This document shows, in pieces, positions 48,801 through 57,800 of a stretch of 64,000 nucleotides of DNA. The position numbers and the translations under genes were made by a program. The notes beneath the pieces were generated by a model. That model saw only the letters and a list, made by a program, of their open reading frames with translations. It searched no databases and was not told the DNA's origin. This DNA is from Scolanthus callimorphus (taxonomy: Eukaryota > Cnidaria > Anthozoa > Actiniaria > Edwardsiidae), in assembly GCA_033964015.1 (NCBI GenBank), contig CM066913.1:3598169-3662168 (forward strand), in the 5' to 3' direction. The first letter of the stretch is position 1; every line of letters begins with the position of its first letter.

Positions 48801-51800
48801 ACTCCTGGATTAGTGCTAAACCACTTTCGAGCAACCGGACCCTGTATTATTTGTTAAACTTTAAAATTCAGTTTCTCTGATCTCCATGCGAGTTTTCATA
48901 CATATAATCATGTGAACTCTGAAGCAATTACTAGTCAATCCATGGTTTAGCAGCTTATTCCTCTGTCTCAGAGATTTTGCAAATACTCCTAAAGCTACTA
49001 CTATGTTTGATTACAGGATTATGAAACTATGAAAAACCACAGTAATTAATAAATGGCAACTTCATACAGATTAGAGTGGATTTCAGATAAAGTGTTGTAA
49101 GTAGATCATACTTGTGTTTTCTTTTCGATTGCCAATTGAGGTCAAGAGGTCTTGAAATTTGTTTAGTCAAGAAAATTACGAGTTGTAAAAATGATCCCTA
49201 TGGCATTTTGTTTTCTAAGCTTTTTTGAGCAGTAAAGAACGTTAGCGGCCAAATTATACAAGGAAAAGAAACATCACATAAGTATACATAATAACAAATA
49301 CTTGCCTATGTTTGTAGCTTATAGTTTCTTTCAAATGTCGATACGATAGTAGAGGCGAAGACTGAAGACATGTTTTCCTCGTTTTTGGTGGTGAAAAAAG
49401 ACGACGCGTGTGCGTCGCGTTTCCCGCCTTTTTGGTGTCACGTGACCTTGCGCTAACGTATGTGTGGGCTGCCTGTGGTGTGGTTAATCAAACATGGCGC
49501 CTTCCTTCCTTTGCTTCTTGTTTCGCGGTCGTTCCTTGCCATGAAATGTGGAAAGATGGGTGCAAAAACAGCTTATCCGAAAAGTGGGTTGAATTGCTAA
49601 ACGATTTAATTATTGAAGATTTTTCTAAATGCATTCGGACTGTTTTTTTCTGTAAGTTATGCCTTTTTCTTTGATGACAACTGAATTCTAAGAGAACATC
49701 AGTCAATGGGCGAGTTCATAAGCACAAGACAAATGTTACATTTTTTCGCAATAACTAAATTGTAAATTACCTAGAAATAGTACAGAATAGTACATAATTC
49801 TTCAAATTTATTATCATGGATACACATGAAATTTGGCAGAATGATATAAAGTTTATGTTGACAAATCTTATCTACATGAGTGAACTTCTAGTAGTTATAG
49901 CTGTGGAATAGGTAAAATCTCATTGTGGCTCAGGCCTAGTTTATATGTCACTTAATTTCGATAATTAAATTTGTCTCAATTAAATTTGTCCGAAATACGA
50001 TGTATAAACTAGGCCTCAGTGTACTTTAGTCTATAAACATAGATGTACTATGTAGACTGTTGGGGCTTTCTCACATTATATTACTGAGGTAGGGGTGTAC
50101 AATATGATGGGTAAGAAATCACAGTTTGTGGTATCTTTTAGGAGTTTTCCCCTTGAATTTTGCAGTAAATTAGAGTAAGTATTATTTGGGAAATATCAGG
50201 TTTAATGCTGTTCAATCATAATTACAGGGGGGACAAGAGTGCCCCTCATCCAACTGCTTCAATCACCCCTAGATACTGAAAGATGTGCCTGAGAAAATAA
50301 CAAGTTATAATAATAATGAAAATCAAAGCTAGAGTTGGGAAATCATGGCTACATTCAAAATCAAATTTAATTAAACATCAAATCAAAACAAAGGTTGTTA
50401 TTTTGATTTCAAAAGAAAACCAAAATTAACAGTTTCTTCACATCATATTTTCTCGTACCATTTTGTTGATACTTAAGATATAGAATTCACAGCTTTTTTT
50501 CACGTTTTTCCTGATTCAAAATGTCACATTTTTCTCATGATTTTCACAGGTTTTTTCACAGGTCAAAATAGTTCACAGGTTCATTCACAACATTTTCACA
50601 GGAATTTCACATGTTGCTCTCCAGTCTCACTTTCATCCCACTATGGAGGTGTCCCATCATTGCAGGATCCCGGATCCCAGCGCCTCCCACAAAAAATCCT
50701 GACAATTCCCAACACAGCTGATAAATTTCCCTGCACTCTTCTCTTCCCACCCAGGTTCTCCCCCTTATATCCCACTGTGGTGTCCCATCATTGCAGGATC
50801 CTGGCTTCCCCACCTCAAAAAAAACTCCCTCTGGGATTCTGCCATCCCATACGGGATCCCACCCATTAGGTACTCAAGATCTCACTGGGAATCCCACCTG
50901 ACCCTGAGAAATTTCATCCAAGAAGGATCCTGCTATCCCATCCATTTGGGATCCTGCCCAGGAAGGCTGGATCCTGGGATCCCTGGGAAATGTTATCCCA
51001 CCTGGGATAGGCGGGCATCCCACCATCCCATCTTGGATCCTGCCCGGGATGGCCATTATCTCACCTGGGATAGGCAGGATCACACAATCCCACCTTAGAT
51101 CCCGCCTGGGATGGCAGGGATCTCCACAGGAAATGATATCCCACCTGGGATAGGCGGGATCCCGCCATCCCACCTTTGATCCCGCCCAGGATGGCAGGAT
51201 CCCAGGCGGGATCCCACCTACCTGGGAAATGTTATCCCACCTGGATAGGCGGGATCCCCCTATCCCAACAAGGATCCTGCTATCCCATCCATTTGGGATC
51301 CTGCCCAGGAAGGCTGGATCCTGGGATACCTGGGAAATGCTATCCCACCTGGGATAAGTGGGATACCACCATCTCACCCCACCTTGGATCCTGCCCGGGA
51401 TGGCCATTATCTCACCTGGGATAGGCGGGATCCCACCATCCCGCCTTGGATCCCGCCCGAGATGGCAGGATCCCAGGCGGGATCCCACCTCCCCGGGAAA
51501 TGTTATCCCACCTGGGATAGGCGGGATCCCGCCATCCCACCTTTGATCCCGCCCGGGATGGCAGGATCCCAGGGATCCCAGGCGGGATCCCACCTACCCG
51601 GGAAACGTTATCCCACCTGGGATAGGCGGGATCCCGCCATCCCACCTGGGATCCCGCCTATCCCGGCCGGGATCCCGCCTGTCCCGGCCGGGATCCCGCC
51701 TCTCATTTTTACATGGGAGATGCCAGTGGTTCTGGCTGGGCAGGCTATGCTGTTCAACTTGGAAATGTTGTTGCTCGTGGGGAATGGAATGATACAGATT

Positions 51801-54800
51801 ATCTTCAAAGTTCAACTTTTAGAGAACTCAAGGCAGTGCGCCTTGTTTTAGAGACATTTGCACAATTGTTATCAAATAAGGAATGCAAACATAGGTCAGA
51901 TAATCAAGCAGCTGTCTCTATAATGTCAGTTGGGAGCAACAAGGAACATTTACAACAAGAAGCTACAAGGATATATGCCATATGTCATAGTCATGGGATC
52001 AGGTTATTTCCTGAATGGGTTCCAAGGGAACTAAATAAGAAAGCAGACTACTGGTCAAGAGTCATTGATACAGATGATTATATGCTGAATCCTGTTCATT
52101 TTTCGGAATTAGACCAATTGTGGGGCCCACATACAGTTGATCGTTTTCCAGTTTCAACTCCAACCAGCTGCCAAGGTTTTGCTCAAGGTGGAATTGTCCA
52201 GGATGTGAAGGGGTGGATGCGTTTACACTGAATTGGAATGAAGAGAACAACTGGCTTGTACCTCCAGTTCATTTGATTGCTAGGGTGCTGAGACATATGA
52301 CTTGCAACAGAGAAAAGGGTACCTTAGTTATTCCGCATTGGCCGTCAGCTCCCTGGTGGTGTTTGCTCTTTAAAGACTCTGGATCCCTCCAGGACTTTAT
52401 TGTTGATTACCGTGATATTCCCTTGCATCCGTTCACGTTTCTCCCAGGATCAGCAGAAAGTGACTTGTTTGGTAATGGCACCCCTTTTGCCGAATAATTG
52501 CATTGAGGATTGACCTTCCTAGCCTGGATGGTTAATGCACCAGACTTTGCAAACATTATCTCTAAATGGTTTGTGGACTTTGCATCCAAATTCTGTTTGA
52601 CGTTGAACTCCCCACTATGGTAGTGGAGGCCATTCTGCTCAGTACCTTAAACTATTGTCCTGGATATGAAAGATGCAATACCTGTATTGGGTTAATTGAT
52701 GAAAGTGTCATATTGGGCTGGGGTCCCCACATTATATAGTGGAGGCTTATATTGAACTGCTATTCCCCAGTGAACAGACAATTGAACTATGTATAGCCTT
52801 GAGCTCCCTGCTACAGTAGCAGAGGCAAATATACAACATTGCTATTGCTCAGTGGTGCTATGTACATACATTGCGGGTTGAATTGAACAGACATTGTTAC
52901 TATTGTTATTGTTATTATTGGAGGCTTAAATGGAACTGACATTGCCCAGTTAATTGTATATGATTGCCCTGAGCTCCCTGCTACAGTAGCAGAGGTAAAT
53001 GTACGGTGATTGTTGCTACTGCTCAGTGGTATTTTGTACTATACCAACAAGGAAGACTAACCTACACTGGTAATTTGCCAGGGGTGTTTGTTATGATTGA
53101 CCTGGGCTTCCCACTGCCTGAAGTGGAGGCTTTATTGAACTGCTGCTGCCCAGTGACAGACAAAATTGAACTGTGAAAGCCCTGAGCTCCCCGCTACAGT
53201 AGCGGAGGCAAATTGCGGTGTTGCTGTTGCTCAGTGGTATTATGCACTTGTGTTGCATAGAAGACGACACCTGTTGAGTTCATTGGTCACACATTCTTGA
53301 TTGGTCAGACATGCTACAACTGTTATTCTAATTATGATTAAACCTGAGTCTTCACTGTATATATATCAAGCTGTAACATAAGCCATAACCTCTTGGCTAC
53401 AGTAGCAGAGGAAAATGTGCTGCATTGCTATTGTTCAGACTACTTCTATAAATTGAATTATTTGGTTATTATTTATGAAATTGTACTTTGAAATGTATCT
53501 GCGCCTCAAGAATTTATACATTAACATTGTTGTGTTTCTTGCATAGGGATCTTTACCTCTGGTCCTTGGAAAGAGCTTAATAAGCTTCCCAACACACATC
53601 TCAAATGCTTGGCTAAAGAGTTGAAAAGTACTATTCTTCATGATAGAGCTTCGTCAACTGTCTACAAGTATCTCAAGGCCTTTCAGAGGTGGTCTATGTG
53701 GGCAAAACAAAATAGATTACGGAATCTTCCTGCTGATGGTGCACATCTAGCACTGTATTTGCAGGAAGTTCTACAAACTTCCAAGACTTCTAGTTCAGTT
53801 AGTGCTATTGTGTATGGAGTGTCCTGGGCTCACAAGAAAGCTTTACTACCTGATCCTACAGTTCATCCCCTTGTAGTACAAGTGGCTGGCTCTGCTAAAC
53901 GCATTCTTGCTCATCCAGTGAATAAGAAAAAGGAACTTCTGCCCACCCATGTTGGGGATATTGTAGACAAATTGGCAAACCGGGAACTTCTCTGAGAGAT
54001 CTTCAGTCAGTCATGATTGTAGTTCTTGGATTTGCTGGCTTCTTACGTTGGAATGATTTGTCTGAAATATGTGTGGAGAAGATTTATTGGCATACTTCAT
54101 ATATGTCTATTTATCTGAGAAAGAGGAAAAATGACCAGTTTCACAATGGACAATATGTTAACATTGCCAGTTCAGGTCTTTCCACCTGTCCTGTTGACAT
54201 TACAAGAAGATTCATTGCACGCTCTGGAATTGAGAGTGGTCCTTTGCTGAGGGAAATAACCGGTCATGGCTCGAGCCAACATGTTTCTGCTTGTAAACTG
54301 AAATACTCTAAAGCAAGGTCTCTCGTATTAAAGATATTTGAGGGTATCGGCTTGAAATCAGCGGACTATGGTCTTCATAGCCTTCGTTCTGGAGGAGCCT
54401 CAGCTGCTTCAAGACAGGGGATCCCTAATAGACTGATTTCTGCCATGGTGGCTGGAGGAGTGCTCAAGCCCGTAATGGCTACATTAGAGATGACTGTGGA
54501 AAGCTTCTCACTGTGTCTAGGGCTTTGCAAATTTGAATCATGATCTGTATTGCCTTCAATTTTCGAACTACTATATTAACTATGCTTGCGCTATGTGGGT
54601 GCTTTGGGCTTGGACCCGTCACAGCATATGGTTGCTGTTGTTATTGGACTCAAGGGAAATATAGGAAATATATTTCTCTTGTAATGGACAATGAATTTAT
54701 GAATTGGTAATGAAAGAGAAATGGTTTCCTATATATGGACAAGAGGACTGGGTCTAGTATGGTAATTAGTTGTCTGTTGTCATTGTAAGGAGACAATGTG

Positions 54801-57800
54801 CTTCAGTGTGGTTCAAGCTCTCTTTGGAGAAACTTAAAAATTTAAAGCAAATCTTCTAGTCATTGTCGAGATCAGAAAGATTGTGCACTCAATAGCAAAT
54901 CTGATTCTATAATATCACTTGAATTCAAATGGTCTAACATTTGAGCATGTATTATTTACTTTGACTGCCTATACATTTAATATTGTAATTCTATCTGAAG
55001 TGTTATATAGTATACACTGTGAGCCTTGAGTTATATTACTCTTGCCTATTATTATATAGCCGTGACTGCAACAGAACTTATTCAATAAATGGTGCTTTGG
55101 GCTTGGACCCGTCACAGCATATGGTTGCTGTTGTTATTGGACTCAAGGGAAATATAGGAACCGATCTTCTTGAAAACATTTCTAAATTTCTGTAAGGACC
55201 TCAATTCATATTCAGGTCGTACTAGAAAAATTTGCCAGTTTTTTTTTGGCTCAAATTTCAGGAATCGATTCAGTTGAAGTAATCTCAAAACACTGTCTTA
55301 AATCAAGCTAAGTTACAGAGAATTTCCTCGGAACAGACAAAGAACAGAAACGTGGTAATAAAAATGCTGATTCTCCTTGGCTTGAATTGAATTTTTTTTA
55401 TAGTGCTCCGAAAAAACTCATTATTTTGGGCTCTTCCGCCGACACTACTGTATATAGTAAATGCATTAAACTTACAAGGGCCCCTTGGGCATCTGTCTAT
55501 TAAAAATCCGTCCTTATATTATAGGATAATTCATTTCTCGAAATATTGCTACGCCCCTGGGGGAATAAAAAATTTGTATTGCAAATAAATAAATAAGTTT
55601 TCTTATTTTCCAGATCTATGGCCAGGACAGCCACTATGCAATGAGAAACCTGTTTGTGGGGAAATATGCTATTCCATTCATTAGGCCATGGCAACTCATA
55701 AAACACTTTGGATTGTACTTCACTATTATCAAAGATGTACTACGCTTCAAGAAAGCCTGTATCAACATGCGAGATAACAAGGTAATAGTTTATAATGCAC
55801 ACACTTTTACTCAATCTCAATAAAGAGTATCAATAAGATTTCCACCAAGATGATGACTAACATAACAAATGACAGTGATAATAACAACCTGCTTTTTCAA
55901 TATCCAGGTCATCCAAGTAAAATAGCATGAGAGACTTGCTGCGCCGCAATAAAAACACTAGATCTTGTACCCTATTTGTAACAAAAAGTACAAAATACCG
56001 GAATGCCATGTGAAAAATGTATATCTGTTTTGGCAACAGAATCCCTGTTCCCTAACCTGTTCTCAGTGTGAATCAACCATTGATTCACTCCCCCCCCCCC
56101 CCCCCCCACCACCACCACCACCACCACCACCACCATTCCAAATTTACATTGTGACTCCACCTGTCCCACATCACTCAAACGTTGGGCTCCAGCAGTTTTA
56201 ATTCTCAATTCGTCTTCATAATTATTTCACCTGCAGAGCAGAAATGAATCCATGTTCTGAAAATCTGCAGCCTAAGACAATGAATGTAATGCTGTAATGC
56301 TTATTTCTGTTGGTCATTTTGCTTTTTCATGGATATCACTTTATTACTCATGAAACATTTTCTTTAGCAAAATAAATGTGCTCCAGTCAAAGTTATGTGC
56401 TATTCTCTTCCAGAGCATACGTGCATCTCTGTCACAGATCTCCTTGGCTCAGTATGTCATCAAACATCAGTACTCAAAGGCCTTCACTGATATGCTGCTC
56501 ATTCCTATGTTTGCTGGTAGGCCATACTTCCCTTATGCGTCTATTCCCATTCCTGTATCTAGAGCTTGTTTTGACTTGATTTTAGAACCCCTAACAGCTC
56601 CCGAACTTATCCAAAACTAAAGCCGGAGTTGTGGCGAAGTTGTGGCGCGAGATGAAAAACGCGCTACATTGATCAACTTGCAACGCAACAATGTTGCGAG
56701 CTCAGGCACTTTAATGCCTGGGTCAAAGGGACCACGCCCTGTTTAGCATTCGATTTGTTCTTAGTTAACATACGTCCAACTTATCCTTCCAATTCCCTTA
56801 CAATATTAAAGACCTCAACGTCCTTGATAATTTCATAAGTTGCTGTTACCATAGAAACAAAAGCCCGACCTTTGACCTCTGTTTCAAAAATTTTCGTTTC
56901 AAAGCTTGACGAGGAGTGGAAAATGCAAACAAACCTGCAATTAAACTAAATGAAGTAATAGGCCATACCTTGAAGTTTATCAGTCCAACTAGATATCGTG
57001 CATAATGTTTTCATTTACGAAGTTATTAGCAGATATCATATTTCAGAATGTCCAAAAATAGGTTTCCTGATGAAATGGACATCATATCTAGTTGGACCAG
57101 TGATACTTGTCCTAGCATTAATTACATAACATCTTGATATCCTTAAAATTTTTTGCCTTTCCTTTCCTCGCGAGACAGTTTTTAAAATTTCTTTTCTTTG
57201 GAGTTCAAAGGTCACATTCCACGTTGCCATGGGGATGTCAACTGGAATTTGTTTAACTTTTGCCGAACAACAATTCTAAATAAGAAATGAATGGTAAAGA
57301 TTAAAGTTCTCGATATAGACCACCCCCTAAGGTTTTGAGCCGCCATTTTGAAAGCAACTGAGACCCAGGCATAACATAGCTGAGCGACAAATTGAGGGAT
57401 TTTGTGCCTCGTATTTCCCCGACAAAAACATTTGTTGCAGGTTGTGAAAACTTGTTGCGCGAAGTAGAACGCTGGTCTACTTTGAGACACAAATTCTGGC
57501 TTTGTTGCTCGTTTTTCATCAAACACACAACTTGTCGCGCAACAATTTGCCTACAATTCAAGTTAATTAGTCAACAGAAATGAGATGTTAAGGGGCAAAA
57601 TCTGCCTTGGGCTCGCATGTGTGATCAGCAAAACAAAATGTTGCGCGACAAGTTGTGAATTTGATGAAAAACGAGCAACAAACATTAGACTTGCAGTGCA
57701 ACAATGTTGCGCGACAAGTTGAGGGTTTTTGTGCCTCATGTTTCCCCGGCTTAACCGAAAACAACTGGCGGAACGTAGCGTGTCTAACACGTGATCAATT

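Larger units (their letters stand above)
44827..51717. mobile_element. 6.9-kb TIR DNA element with GGGATCCC satellite arrays at both ends
   Basis: Ends: CCCATGTAAAAA on the left and the same 12 bp on the reverse strand at the right. The duplication AG lies at 44825-44826 and 51718-51719. Removing the element plus one AG restores a continuous frame across ...ISYS|DASGSGWAG..., strong proof of the boundaries. Next come arrays built on CGGGATCCCGCC. Inside them are inverted clusters of CCTGTGAAAAA (45934-45970) and TTTTTCACAGG (50541-50605). The 4.6-kb interior has no transposase I can recognise. It contains an inverted-repeat pair, a reversed LINE fragment and small foldbacks. The superfamily is unassigned: a 2-bp duplication with CCC...GGG ends fits no class I can name with confidence. 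Confidence 0.8.
42501..55160 (+). mobile_element. tyrosine-recombinase retrotransposon (Ngaro/DIRS type) with split direct repeats
   Basis: Order: A1 (42501-42679), gag, RT, [6.9-kb insertion 44827-51717], RNase H, tandem repeats, tyrosine recombinase, B1 (54598-54667), A2 (54665-54843), 3' sequence with AATAAA, B2 (55091-55160). A1/A2 (179 bp) and B1/B2 (70 bp) are identical by eye. This split-direct-repeat layout is the Ngaro arrangement. GAA begins A1, ends B2, and is shared at the B1/A2 junction, matching the short crossover core expected for circle integration. It has no LTRs and no integrase. Several frame breaks mean it is no longer autonomous. Without the nested insertion it would be about 5.8 kb. 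It sits in intron 1 of oxidase copy 2 in the sense orientation. Confidence 0.85.

Noticed and set aside
44827..51717. CRISPR-like array
   Set aside because: The units are contiguous satellite without unique spacers, in a eukaryotic genome.
50874..51851. 239-aa and 155-aa ORFs in the right satellite array
   Set aside because: Same reason: tandem repeat units whose length avoids stops. No domain.
42501..55160. Gypsy-type LTR retrotransposon
   Set aside because: No LTRs, no protease/integrase motifs. The tyrosine recombinase and split direct repeats point to Ngaro/DIRS.
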